Under the pieces are notes generated by a model that was given only the letters and a program-made list of their open reading frames with translations, did no database searches and had not been told where the DNA came from. A DNA stretch of 20,689 nucleotides from Bacteroides sp. (GTDB taxonomy: Bacteria > Bacteroidota > Bacteroidia > Bacteroidales > Bacteroidaceae): positions 1 to 20,689 of the forward strand of contig JASLDF010000084.1 of NCBI GenBank assembly GCA_030151635.1, written 5' to 3'. The translations under genes and the position numbers were made by a program. Below, in pieces: positions 1-8,130 of this stretch (within the stretch, counting starts at the first letter, position 1; every line of letters begins with the position of its first letter).

Positions 1-2735
1 CCACGACCTCCATCAGGACCTATATCAATAATGTAATCGGCAGTTTTAATGACATCAAAATTATGTTCGATAACAATTACCGTGTTTCCTTTATCTACCA
101 ATCTGTTTAAGACTTGTAACAACACACGAATATCTTCAAAGTGAAGTCCTGTTGTAGGTTCATCTAAAATATAAACCGTTTTACCAGTATCTCTCTTAGA
201 TAATTCTGTAGCCAATTTAACACGTTGACTCTCTCCACCCGAAAGTGTTGTCGACGATTGTCCTAGACGAATATAGCCTAGTCCTACATCCTGAATCACT
301 TTTATTTTATTCAAAATCTGAGGAACATTTTCAAAGAACTCGACAGCCTGATTAATAGTCATATCTAACACATCAGCAATAGATTTCCCTTTAAAACGTA
401 CTTCCAATGTTTCACGATTATATCGCTTACCATGACAAATTTCACATGGTACGTACACATCGGGAAGGAAATTCATCTCAATGGTTTTGTAACCATTTCC
501 AGAACAACCTTCGCAGCGTCCACCTTTTACATTAAATGAAAAACGACCTGGTTTATACCCTCTAATCTTAGCTTCGGGCAATTCTACAAAGAGTTTTCGT
601 ACATCCGAAAAGACACCTGTATAAGTTGCAGGATTTGACCTTGGAGTTCTTCCTAGTGGTGATTGATCGACATTAACCACTTTATCAATTAGTTCTATTC
701 CTTCGAACTTATCATAAGTCAATGGATCTTGTAGTGACCGATAAAATGCTTGAGATAAAATAGGTTGAAGTGTATCATTAATCAGTGTAGATTTTCCACT
801 ACCAGATACACCGGTAACGCAAATAAATTTCCCCAATGGAAAGTCTACATCTATGCCTTTAAGGTTATTTCCAGCAGCTCCAAATATTTTCAACACATCT
901 CCATTACCTGGACGGCGTGTAGTAGGAACTTCAATTTTACGAGTTCCGTTTAAATATTGAGAGGTCAACGTATTTGTTTTTAACATTTCTTGCGGTGTTC
1001 CTACAAAAACCACTTCTCCACCTAATCTTCCTGCTCGCGGTCCTAAGTCTACTACATAATCTGCAGCTAACATCATATCCTTATCATGTTCCACTACAAT
1101 AACTGTATTGCCTAAGTCACGCAACTTCTTCAATGAATTTATCAATCGCAAATTATCACGTTGATGTAATCCAATACTTGGCTCGTCTAGAATATATAAA
1201 ACATTTACTAACTGTGAGCCAATTTGAGTAGCCAGTCGAATACGTTGACTCTCCCCACCCGATAAGCTCACGGAGCTTCTGTTTAAAGAAAGATATTCTA
1301 GACCAACATCTAATAGGAAAGTTAAACGTGTCCGAATCTCTTTGAGAATTTCAGTAGCAATTAATTTCTGTTTATCTGACAAATGAACATCGACGTGCTC
1401 AAGCCATTCGTACAACTCAGCGATATCCATTGAAGCAAGCTCATTGATATTCTTATCGTGAATACGAAAACTCAAAGCTTCTTTATTCAATTTGGCACCA
1501 TGGCAATCCGGGCATTTCGTTGTTTTTGAAAATTGATCAGCCCATTTTTGAGCCGTAGCTGATGCATCTTTCTCTTGAAGCATCAGTATGTATTTCACAA
1601 CACCCTCAAAAGTCACAAAATAGTCTGAAGAAGTACCAATTAAGGCACTTTTAATTTTAATTCGATCATCAGAACCATAAAGGACCTCTTCTAATAAGTC
1701 TTTAGGCAAATCACTCACTGGCGTTTTTATATTCTCTTCATTTTTATCAAATAATGCCTCAATTTGCCAGAATATCATCGAGTTTTTATATTTACCTAAT
1801 GGCACAATAGCTCCTTCATGAATTGACAGTGAAGCGTCAGGAATAATTTTATCAATATCAATTTGATTAACATAACCTAACCCTTTACATTTCAAACAGT
1901 ACCCTTGAGGTGAATTAAAAGAAAAGTTATGCGGTGCAGGTTCTCTATAAGAAATACCTGTTACCGGACACATTAATCTTTTACTATAGTGTCTTACTTC
2001 ATCCTCATCAGCATTATATATCATCAAAAGACCATCGCCTTGTTTCATGGCAACGGCTACACTTTGTTTCAATCTTTCTAAGTCACTATTTGAAACCACC
2101 ATTTTATCAATCACAATTTCAATATCATGATTTTTATAACGGTCCAATTTCATCCCATAAACAATTTCTCGAATTTCTCCATCAACACGAACTGACAAAT
2201 ATCCTTTGCGTCGAATTTGCTCAAACAACTCCTTATAATGTCCTTTTCTTGTTTTTACTACGGGTGCTAACAGATAAACACGCTTACCAATATAATGCTC
2301 TAGGATTAGATTAAGAATCTGTTCCTCGGTATATTTCACCATTTCCTTTCCCGAGAGATAAGAGTAGGCTCTACCTGCACGAGCATATAGAAGTCGTAAA
2401 TAATCGTATATTTCCGTTGTCGTACCTACAGTAGAACGAGGGTTTCTATTGGTTGTTTTTTGCTCAATTGAGATTACTGGACTCAATCCTGTTATTTTAT
2501 CCACATCAGGTCGTTCCATATTACCCAAGAAGTTACGAGCATACGCAGAAAAGGTTTCGATGTATCTACGTTGTCCTTCGGCAAATATAGTATCAAAAGC
2601 CAATGATGATTTTCCACTTCCACTTAAACCTGTAATCACAGTCAAGCTGTTTCTTGGAATCTCAACATCAATATTTTTAAGATTGTGTACGCGTGCACCA
2701 TACACATTTATATATTCTTTTTTTTGCATATTCAT
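1..2735 (-). CDS. uvrA: UvrA, excinuclease ABC subunit A (3' end cut by window edge)
   Basis: UvrA is the damage-recognition ATPase of nucleotide excision repair; it loads UvrB on damaged DNA. About 911 codons are present and roughly the last 30 lie beyond the left edge. Two ABC modules are visible: Walker A GLSGSGKSS near residue 38 and GVSGSGKST near residue 645, with signatures LSGGESQRIRLA near 490 and LSGGESQRVKLA near 832. The C-terminal zinc module (CEGC and CEIC motifs) lies near residues 737-765. The frame is continuous from start to edge. Two in-frame ATG codons compete, 2735 and 2729; the sequence following (KEYINVYGARVHNLKNID) is the usual N-terminus, so either could be used, and neither has a Shine-Dalgarno site. 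The gene is divergent from the LysM gene. uvrB lies 6.7 kb away in a separate transcript. Confidence 0.97.
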   Translation of the reverse strand, partial: MNMQKKEYINVYGARVHNLKNIDVEIPRNSLTVITGLSGSGKSSLAFDTIFAEGQRRYIETFSAYARNFLGNMERPDVDKITGLSPVISIEQKTTNRNPRSTVGTTTEIYDYLRLLYARAGRAYSYLSGKEMVKYTEEQILNLILEHYIGKRVYLLAPVVKTRKGHYKELFEQIRRKGYLSVRVDGEIREIVYGMKLDRYKNHDIEIVIDKMVVSNSDLERLKQSVAVAMKQGDGLLMIYNADEDEVRHYSKRLMCPVTGISYREPAPHNFSFNSPQGYCLKCKGLGYVNQIDIDKIIPDASLSIHEGAIVPLGKYKNSMIFWQIEALFDKNEENIKTPVSDLPKDLLEEVLYGSDDRIKIKSALIGTSSDYFVTFEGVVKYILMLQEKDASATAQKWADQFSKTTKCPDCHGAKLNKEALSFRIHDKNINELASMDIAELYEWLEHVDVHLSDKQKLIATEILKEIRTRLTFLLDVGLEYLSLNRSSVSLSGGESQRIRLATQIGSQLVNVLYILDEPSIGLHQRDNLRLINSLKKLRDLGNTVIVVEHDKDMMLAADYVVDLGPRAGRLGGEVVFVGTPQEMLKTNTLTSQYLNGTRKIEVPTTRRPGNGDVLKIFGAAGNNLKGIDVDFPLGKFICVTGVSGSGKSTLINDTLQPILSQAFYRSLQDPLTYDKFEGIELIDKVVNVDQSPLGRTPRSNPATYTGVFSDVRKLFVELPEAKIRGYKPGRFSFNVKGGRCEGCSGNGYKTIEMNFLPDVYVPCEICHGKRYNRETLEVRFKGKSIADVLDMTINQAVEFFENVPQILNKIKVIQDVGLGYIRLGQSSTTLSGGESQRVKLATELSKRDTGKTVYILDEPTTGLHFEDIRVLLQVLNRLVDKGNTVIVIEHNFDVIKTADYIIDIGPDGGR

Positions 2736-2784
2736 AAAATCAAAGTCTAAAGACCACTAAAATCTTGTTATCTGCTAAATTATC

Positions 2785-2807
2785 AGTTGGTCAAAATTTG
2801 ACGAACT
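2785..2807. promoter_or_regulatory. 23-bp near-perfect palindrome upstream of uvrA
   Basis: Half-sites AGTTGGTCAAA and TTTGACGAACT flank a central A at 2796; 10 of 11 opposed pairs are complementary, the exception being 2789/2803. It lies about 50 bases upstream of the uvrA start and about 95 bases before the -7 box of the LysM gene. A weak minus-strand TAATTTTG (2809-2816) sits right beside it, which could be the uvrA -7 box, although no matching -33 box was found at normal spacing. The shape is that of an operator for a dimeric regulator. It does not match the classical LexA consensus forms that I know. Confidence 0.45.
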
Positions 2808-2875
2808 ACAAAATTAACGTTTATAGATGGAATATGGTTTGCCTTCAAGAGTTTTATTTTTCTTAAGCCTTAATC

Positions 2876-2907
2876 TGTGTATTTATACCACTTTTATTGT
2901 ACCTTTG
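2876..2907 (+). promoter_or_regulatory. Bacteroidetes-type promoter of the LysM / beta-barrel operon
   Basis: The -7 box TACCTTTG (2900-2907) matches TAnnTTTG. The -33 region is a weak TGTG at 2876-2879, 20 bases upstream. Transcription would begin near 2912-2915, which places the ATG at 2897 outside the transcript and favours the start at 2945. Confidence 0.55.
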
Positions 2908-2944
2908 TTCTATATTAAAGCTATTTTATTACAAGAAAATAAGG

Positions 2945-4747
2945 ATGACAAAACTGAGACACCTATTAATAATCGTTGCATTATTTCTACTACCACTTGC
3001 TAGTGGTTTTGCTCAAGAAAATGGTGATTACTTTTTTCACACAATAAAGAAAGGTGAAAACCTACACACCATCGCTAGCATGTATAATGTTAGCAAGAAT
3101 GATATCATAAAATTAAACCCTGGATCAGACCAAGTTATATACAGTGGTAAGACCTTAATGATACCTCAAAAACAAGTTCATAAAGAGAATGATATATTCT
3201 ATACTATAAAATCAGGAGACACCTTATACCGTCTTTCTGTAAATTACAAAGTTTCCATTGATGCTATTATAGGAGCTAATCCTGGATTAAGTGCCCAAAA
3301 CTTCAATTCGGGTCAAGTAATTCGAATTCCTCAAACTTCTGCTGCAGACGTACAACAAGAAATTGTGAAACGTCAAGAAGAAAACACAATACCGGCAGTT
3401 GTAAAACCACGTTGTAGAGAAATGCATAAGGTAAAGAGGAAAGAAACCATATATAGTGTTAGCCGTAAATATGGAATTTCTGAAGATTTACTAATCAAAA
3501 CTAATCCAGAACTAAAAGATGGAATGAAGAAAGGCATGTACCTATGCATTCCTAACGAAGAATTAAAAGCAACTCAAACAATTGAAAATCCTTATATCAT
3601 TGATAATCCACCATCGGATCGTGAAGTGTTTGTGGAAAAAGATATGGAAACTTCTTTTAATAAACAAAAATCAAAACAACTTCAAGCTGCAATCATTCTT
3701 CCCTTCTCTGCCGAAAATGGCCGTAAAGGTGATAGCTATCGAATGCTTGAGTTCTATGAAGGTTTTTTATTAGCTGTAGACAGTTTAAAACAACAAGGAG
3801 TTTCAATGGACATATATGTATACGACTCTGGTGAAACAGTAAACTCTGTCAACCAAATATTAAAGAAACCTGAGATTGCTAAAGCTGACGTAATTTTTGG
3901 ACCGTTATACCAGGAGCAAATTAACAGCATTGCTAATTATGCATCGCAACACAACATTCGCCTCGTTATTCCATTCTCTTCAAAAACTGAAGTTGTATTT
4001 AATAACCCAAAAGTATACCAAATCAACACACCACAATCTTATTTATACAATGAGGTGTACCAAAACTTCACGAATCGCTTCAACAATGCTAATGTAGTTT
4101 TCGTTAAGCCACTCTCTGCTGATAACTCTAAAGCAGAATTCATTGGAGGATTTAAAGTAGATTTGGATGGCAAAGGGATAAGATATCAAACAATTAATTC
4201 TACTGATGAGGCAGAGAGCTTTATCAATAAGCTTGATTACAATAAGAACAACATTTTCATTCCAATGTCTGGAAAAGAGATTGCTTTAAACGAGATGTTG
4301 CCTACGATTAATCAAGTTAGAGAACTGTATCCCGAAATTCAATTCTCCGTATTCGGTTACCCTGAATGGCAAACCTATACCAAAGATTATATAGATACAT
4401 TCTTTAATTTAGACACTTATTTTTATTCTTCTTTCTATACAAACAACCTGCTTTCTGGTGCCAAATCATTTATCAAATCTTACCAAAAATGGTACAGTAA
4501 GAATATGATTGACACCTATCCAAAGTATGGAATGTTAGGATTTGATATTGGTTACTTCTTTTTGAAGGGTTTGTCAGAATTCGGCACCAATTTGGAATCA
4601 CACATTAAACAAGTCAATATGCCAACTTCAATTCAAACCAGCTTTAACTTTGAGAGGGTTAACACTTGGGGAGGATTTGTAAATAAAAAGGTATTCTTTG
4701 TGCACTTTGGAAAGAATTACGAACTAAGTAAAATTGATTTTAAATAA
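2945..4747 (+). CDS. Secreted LysM protein with periplasmic-binding-protein-like domain
   Basis: A 600-residue exported protein. A signal peptide occupies about residues 1-23 (hydrophobic LLIIVALFLLPLASGFA). Three LysM repeats follow at about 31-74, 86-129 and 160-203; each has the start pattern HTIKKGENL, YTIKSGDTL or HKVKRKETI and ends in IPQ or IPN. From about residue 248 the chain (AAIILPFSAENG, then FYEGFLLAVDSL) resembles the ligand-binding fold of branched-chain amino-acid ABC substrate-binding proteins, with no transporter genes nearby. LysM domains bind peptidoglycan, so a periplasmic wall-associated role is likely; the ligand, if any, is unknown. The start at 2945 is chosen because the signal peptide begins there and the promoter overlaps the upstream ATG at 2897. 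The beta-barrel gene follows after 15 bases. The family is common in Bacteroidales and uncharacterised as far as I know. Confidence 0.85.
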   Translation: MTKLRHLLIIVALFLLPLASGFAQENGDYFFHTIKKGENLHTIASMYNVSKNDIIKLNPGSDQVIYSGKTLMIPQKQVHKENDIFYTIKSGDTLYRLSVNYKVSIDAIIGANPGLSAQNFNSGQVIRIPQTSAADVQQEIVKRQEENTIPAVVKPRCREMHKVKRKETIYSVSRKYGISEDLLIKTNPELKDGMKKGMYLCIPNEELKATQTIENPYIIDNPPSDREVFVEKDMETSFNKQKSKQLQAAIILPFSAENGRKGDSYRMLEFYEGFLLAVDSLKQQGVSMDIYVYDSGETVNSVNQILKKPEIAKADVIFGPLYQEQINSIANYASQHNIRLVIPFSSKTEVVFNNPKVYQINTPQSYLYNEVYQNFTNRFNNANVVFVKPLSADNSKAEFIGGFKVDLDGKGIRYQTINSTDEAESFINKLDYNKNNIFIPMSGKEIALNEMLPTINQVRELYPEIQFSVFGYPEWQTYTKDYIDTFFNLDTYFYSSFYTNNLLSGAKSFIKSYQKWYSKNMIDTYPKYGMLGFDIGYFFLKGLSEFGTNLESHIKQVNMPTSIQTSFNFERVNTWGGFVNKKVFFVHFGKNYELSKIDFK

Positions 4748-4762
4748 ACAGAAGCTATTCAC

Positions 4763-5461
4763 ATGAAGACTAAAATATTAAAATCAACATCTCTAGTACT
4801 CTTACTCTTTCTATCTACCCTTACGGCTAAGGCACAGATTGGTGAATTAAGAAACAATCTTTCTATTGGTGCCAATGTCGGCATCAATCTTAATAGTGTT
4901 ATGTTCACACCAACAATTAAACAAAACACATTTATAGCTCCTAATTTTGGACTAACATTTAGATATATCTCTGAAAAGTATTTTGCAATGATTTGTGGAG
5001 CACAATTGGAGGTTAACTTTGCGCAAAGAGGTTGGGATGAAAACTTTGACGACCAGCCCAACAACAGTTATAAAAGAACATTAAACTACATAGAAATACC
5101 ATTTCTAGCTCATTTAGCTTTTGGTAAAGACAAAGGCAATGGCGTACAAGTGTTTATACATGCTGGGCCTCAAATAGGCTTCTTAATGAGTGACAAAGAG
5201 ACATATAGCAAAGACTTTGAAGCAACAAGCCGTGTTACGTACCAATATGGTAAAAAAGTAACCAACAAGTTTGACTATGGCATTGCTGGAGGGTTAGGCT
5301 TAGAGCTTAAAAACAGGAAAGCCGGTAACTTCATCCTTGAAGGTAGGTACTACTTTGCTCTATCAGATATGTATGGCAATACGAAGAAAGATTTCTTCGA
5401 CCGATCAGCTCATAGTATAATTAGCATTAAGTTTACCTATTTATTCGATTTATTAAAATAG
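4763..5461 (+). CDS. Outer-membrane beta-barrel protein, PorT-like family
   Basis: A 232-residue protein with a signal peptide (residues 1-24, ending TAKA) and then alternating amphipathic strands typical of small outer-membrane barrels: LSIGANVGINLNSVMF, PNFGLTFRYISEKYF, GAQLEVNFAQRGW, YIEIPFLAHLAF. It ends in a strand-like SIISIKFTYLFDLLK with aromatic residues near the C-terminus. The pattern fits the Bacteroidetes outer-membrane beta-barrel domain PF13568, often labelled porin family or PorT family. PorT itself belongs to the type IX secretion system, but nothing here proves that role. It is the second gene of a two-gene unit with the LysM protein and is closed by a terminator at 5501, which suggests that the two act together at the wall and outer membrane. 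Confidence 0.8.
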   Translation: MKTKILKSTSLVLLLFLSTLTAKAQIGELRNNLSIGANVGINLNSVMFTPTIKQNTFIAPNFGLTFRYISEKYFAMICGAQLEVNFAQRGWDENFDDQPNNSYKRTLNYIEIPFLAHLAFGKDKGNGVQVFIHAGPQIGFLMSDKETYSKDFEATSRVTYQYGKKVTNKFDYGIAGGLGLELKNRKAGNFILEGRYYFALSDMYGNTKKDFFDRSAHSIISIKFTYLFDLLK

Positions 5462-5500
5462 TCTTATTCCAACTAGATCACAATCAAACTAAAAATATCA

Positions 5501-5536
5501 ACGCTAGATAATACATGTATTATCTAGCGTTTTTTA
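5501..5536 (+). terminator. Intrinsic terminator after the beta-barrel gene
   Basis: Perfect 13-bp stem ACGCTAGATAATA / TATTATCTAGCGT (5501-5513 with 5518-5530) around CATG, so the whole 30 bp is a perfect palindrome, followed by a T-run at 5530-5535. Confidence 0.85.
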
Positions 5537-5674
5537 TTAATTACAAAATTCTTTCTTAGCCTAAACAAACTATACTCACAATCGAGATAAACAAGTATCC
5601 CCTATCCCTTATATATACATTAATATAGTGGACTACAAAGCAATTATTAATGAGTAATATCACTTTATACAAAC

Positions 5675-5713
5675 AAAAAGAGAGGAGTTTATCAATAGAC
5701 AATAACACCTCTC
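5675..5713 (-). terminator. Terminator of the DUF4293 gene
   Basis: Read on the minus strand, GAGAGGTGTT (5704-5713) pairs with AACTCCTCTC (5680-5689) at 9 of 10 positions, and five T follow (5675-5679). It lies 25 bases after the stop codon. No gene or other clear signal was seen at 5537-5674. Confidence 0.75.
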
Positions 5714-5738
5714 CTCTGTATATTTGTATACGTATTAC

Positions 5739-6194
5739 TTATCTAATACGATCTGCAGCTCTTACTAATACCTCGTCTTTACCAATTGCTCGCAATGCCA
5801 ATACATTTAATATTAAAGCTATTAACGGCAAACAAATAGCCCAATTCATACTAAAGCTAGCAGCCAAAGACGACTGTAACTTCCATACAAAGAATGCCAA
5901 AACACCATAGTAACCAATCATAATTATCGTATTAAAAATCGATAATCGAATTTGTAATGGACGATTTTTAAATAAGAATATGGTTACAAACGAAATAATA
6001 GAGCTCAATAGTAATAATACAAATAACCCCCAAGTAGAATAAACTGTCCCATCAGTTAGAGTAACCCCTAACGACTTTAGAACCTGCTGAGTTACCCCAG
6101 AATCAACAGAGAAAAAACCTGTAGTTAAAAACATAGAGAAAGCTAAAATGACTGTAACAACCAATAGATATACAGACTGAATGCGTTGTATCAT
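5739..6194 (-). CDS. DUF4293 family four-helix membrane protein
   Basis: A 151-residue membrane protein. It begins MIQRIQSVYLLVVTVILAFS, the characteristic opening of the DUF4293 family of Bacteroidetes. Four hydrophobic segments are visible: about residues 7-27, 52-70, 78-98 and 107-128. The upstream ATG at 6230 would add twelve polar residues that the family does not have, so 6194 is preferred. Function is unknown. It follows bamD and rpoZ on the same strand, an arrangement I recognise from Bacteroides-type genomes, but a terminator-like hairpin (6229-6291) lies in between. No clear promoter was found in the short gap, so expression may rely on readthrough. Confidence 0.85.
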   Translation of the reverse strand: MIQRIQSVYLLVVTVILAFSMFLTTGFFSVDSGVTQQVLKSLGVTLTDGTVYSTWGLFVLLLLSSIISFVTIFLFKNRPLQIRLSIFNTIIMIGYYGVLAFFVWKLQSSLAASFSMNWAICLPLIALILNVLALRAIGKDEVLVRAADRIR

Positions 6195-6228
6195 AGAATT
6201 AATGTGTTTTATGTGTCTATAATTATAC

Positions 6229-6291
6229 AAAAAAAATAGTCAAGTAATAAATAAACTAAGTTGAATCCTTAACCCTTACTACTTGACTATT
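6229..6291 (-). terminator. Terminator or attenuator between rpoZ and DUF4293
   Basis: On the minus strand a perfect 12-bp stem AATAGTCAAGTA / TACTTGACTATT (6280-6291 with 6235-6246) encloses a 33-base loop and is followed by eight T (6229-6236). The loop is longer than usual, so efficiency may be partial. Confidence 0.7.
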
Positions 6292-6349
6292 AATATTTCT
6301 TTCCAGGAAAAGAATCCCATTAATATAGGACTCACCAAGATTATCTCTC

Positions 6350-6685
6350 TTATTGAAGTTTTTCTTTTTCCTTTGCTGGATTTCTATAGTAAACTTTACC
6401 TTCAATATACTCTTGAGTAGCGATCAAATTTGGCTTTGGAAGACGCTCGTAAAAACGAGAAATCTCAATTTGTTCTCTGTTTTCAAAAACCTCTTCTAGA
6501 TTGTCTGTATAAGAAGCAAACTCTGCTAATTTTTGAGACAAATCATTTTTCATTTCCACGCTCAATTGATTGCTACGCTTACCAATAATAGAAACTGTTT
6601 CATAGATATTACCAGTATCTTGACACAATTCCATTAGATCGCGAGTCACTGTTGATGCAGGAGCTTTTGATTTTTTATAATCCAT
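6350..6685 (-). CDS. rpoZ: RNA polymerase omega subunit, Bacteroidetes type
   Basis: A 111-residue protein matching the Bacteroidetes omega-like subunit, which stabilises the RNA polymerase core through the beta-prime subunit. Characteristic stretches are APASTVTRDLMELCQDTGNI near residues 8-27, KRSNQLSVEMKNDLSQKLAEF near 37-57, and the C-terminal RLPKPNLIATQEYIEGKVYY. The central segment ENREQIEISRFYE is also typical of the group. It is 18 bases downstream of bamD and surely co-transcribed with it. A long-loop hairpin with a T-run follows. The start at 6685 is the only suitable ATG. Confidence 0.92.
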   Translation of the reverse strand: MDYKKSKAPASTVTRDLMELCQDTGNIYETVSIIGKRSNQLSVEMKNDLSQKLAEFASYTDNLEEVFENREQIEISRFYERLPKPNLIATQEYIEGKVYYRNPAKEKEKLQ

Positions 6686-6703
6686 AAATCTTAAATCTTA
6701 TAT

Positions 6704-7549
6704 TTAGTCCTTAATTTCTTCTTTCTTAAAGTCGTCTTCAATTTCTTCTAAAGAAATCTCTTCAACAGACTTACGGTACAATCTTTCTGCCTCTTTAATG
6801 TACTTAGAGTCGGCAAAATCATTTTTGAATGCAAAATACTCGTCAATCACTTCACGGTAACGTTCTTGCTTCAACTCTTCAAAACTATGTTCTGCTATTT
6901 GGTACTTCGCACGTAATACAAGAATGCTTAATTCTTCTCTTTGTTGCGTGTATGGATAGTCAACAATAGCCTTTTGCGCTGTAATAATACAAGATTTATA
7001 GTTATTACCCATATATAAGCCTAAATCATAATATAATTTAGCAGCTAAATACTCTTTCTTAACTAATTTTTCTTGTAGCTCAAATATCATATCCTGTGCT
7101 TCAGCTTTTCTTTCACTGAATGGATACTCCTCAATATACAACGATAATTCTTGCAAAGCTCGGTACGTACTAGATTGATCTAATCTAGCTTCTGGAGTAC
7201 CCAGATAAAGAGCCTTACCCGACAAGAAACGTGCAATCTCCGAATACTTTCCGCTAGGATAGCTAGAGTAGTACGTAATAAACGTTGTGGCAGCTGTCGA
7301 GTAATCTTTCTGATTAAAGAAAGACAATGCCAATAGGTAAACCGATTCTTCAGCTTTATCTGTACCTTTTAATATAGTAATTAATTCGGTCAATAAAGAT
7401 GAAGCTTTACTATATTGCCCACGAGCAAAATACTGTTTAGAAGCCTCGTATTTATATTCGTAATCTCTACTCTTTAGTAATTTATTGTAAGGACCACAAG
7501 ATGTCAATACACTTACTAATAATAGAGGAATGATTATTTTCTTTTTCAT
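6704..7549 (-). CDS. bamD: BamD-like outer-membrane assembly lipoprotein
   Basis: A 281-residue lipoprotein of the BamD/YfiO family, part of the BAM complex that inserts beta-barrel proteins into the outer membrane. The signal peptide MKKKIIIPLLLVSVLTSC ends with lipobox LTSC, giving an acylated Cys18. TPR-like helical repeats follow: YEASKQYFARGQYSKASSLL, then ESVYLLALSFFNQKDYSTA, and later YLAAKLYYDLGLYMGNNYKS. The family signature of a final segment with repeated FKNDFADSKYIKEAE is present. The start is placed at 7549 rather than at the upstream ATG at 7639, because the lipoprotein signal begins there and the promoter at 7571-7601 lies inside the longer frame. It heads the bamD-rpoZ unit. 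Confidence 0.92.
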   Translation of the reverse strand: MKKKIIIPLLLVSVLTSCGPYNKLLKSRDYEYKYEASKQYFARGQYSKASSLLTELITILKGTDKAEESVYLLALSFFNQKDYSTAATTFITYYSSYPSGKYSEIARFLSGKALYLGTPEARLDQSSTYRALQELSLYIEEYPFSERKAEAQDMIFELQEKLVKKEYLAAKLYYDLGLYMGNNYKSCIITAQKAIVDYPYTQQREELSILVLRAKYQIAEHSFEELKQERYREVIDEYFAFKNDFADSKYIKEAERLYRKSVEEISLEEIEDDFKKEEIKD

Positions 7550-7570
7550 TATATATTCTAAAATGAAGTG

Positions 7571-7601
7571 CAAATTTATTGATTTGCATTGATAAAACCA
7601 A
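7571..7601 (-). promoter_or_regulatory. Promoter of bamD-rpoZ
   Basis: On the minus strand TTGG (7598-7601), then 20 bases, then TAAATTTG (7571-7578), a good match to the Bacteroidetes TTG / TAnnTTTG pattern. Transcription would begin near 7564, giving a leader of about 15 bases. Confidence 0.7.
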
Positions 7602-7618
7602 CTATTAATCTTCTTAAT

Positions 7619-7687
7619 TACCTTTGTATTTGTACACAAAGCCCATTATTTATAGATATCGATAAATATAAGGTTTAAAAATGGGCT
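7619..7687 (+). promoter_or_regulatory. Possible promoter and leader hairpin before the small membrane protein
   Basis: TACCTTTG (7619-7626) matches the -7 box, but no good -33 box is seen. A transcript from there would carry a leader of about 115 bases. It would include AGCCCATT (7640-7647) pairing with AATGGGCT (7680-7687), 8 bp, with an inner ATTTAT / ATAAAT pairing. No known riboswitch pattern is recognised. Confidence 0.35.
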
Positions 7688-7749
7688 AATCTCCAAACAA
7701 AGCAATTAAATATTCTGTTAATATAGAAACTTACACAAAATTGAAATAG

Positions 7750-7959
7750 ATGTTGAAACAGTATCTTCACAAAAACAAGCTCTTCATTATAGGAGCCCTT
7801 CTAGGTGTTCTTTTAGGCTATTCATATTGGAAATTAAATCAAACAAATCGTGAAATCGAGGTAGGCACTTGCTTATTTAAAACCTCAGCAATTGACAGTA
7901 TCATCTGGGGAGCCGTATTATGTTCACTTACACTAAGCCTCTTTCAAAAAAAAGATTAG
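7750..7959 (+). CDS. Small two-helix membrane protein, DUF6132-like
   Basis: A 69-residue protein with two hydrophobic helices: about residues 12-29 (LFIIGALLGVLLGYSYWK) and 49-63 (SIIWGAVLCSLTLSLF). The inter-helix segment VGTCLFKTSAIDSIIWGA resembles the GTCPITSSP...STIWGA motif of the DUF6132 family found in Bacteroidetes. Function is unknown. The conserved cysteine before helix 2 may bind a metal or react with a thiol, but that is conjecture. It lies between divergent bamD and the purine permease. The 171 bases to the permease start hold no terminator that I can see, so it may be co-transcribed with the permease and uvrB. Confidence 0.6.
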   Translation: MLKQYLHKNKLFIIGALLGVLLGYSYWKLNQTNREIEVGTCLFKTSAIDSIIWGAVLCSLTLSLFQKKD

Positions 7960-8130
7960 GAGTAAGGAAGCAAAAAAGGAATCGTCACGCCGTTGTCATC
8001 ACATTTCACAGATACACCTATATTAAATCTGCAAGAAATGTTTTAAAAGTTATTCTTTAAGAGGGCTTGTTTATCTAGAAGTTTTTAGCCAAATTCGCAC
8101 TCTTTGTTACATTTAACTTTTCTACAACCA

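Noticed and set aside
1..2735. Frameshift or pseudogene in uvrA
   Set aside because: The frame was checked at the start, at both ABC signatures and at the left edge and is the same throughout, with all motifs intact.
2897..2944. N-terminal extension of the LysM protein from the ATG at 2897
   Set aside because: It overlaps the promoter -7 box and would bury the signal peptide behind sixteen residues.
7960..8130. Purine riboswitch upstream of the purine permease
   Set aside because: No purine-riboswitch core or matching helices could be found, and a poor -7 match (CTCTTTG near 8100) would leave a leader of only about 18 bases.
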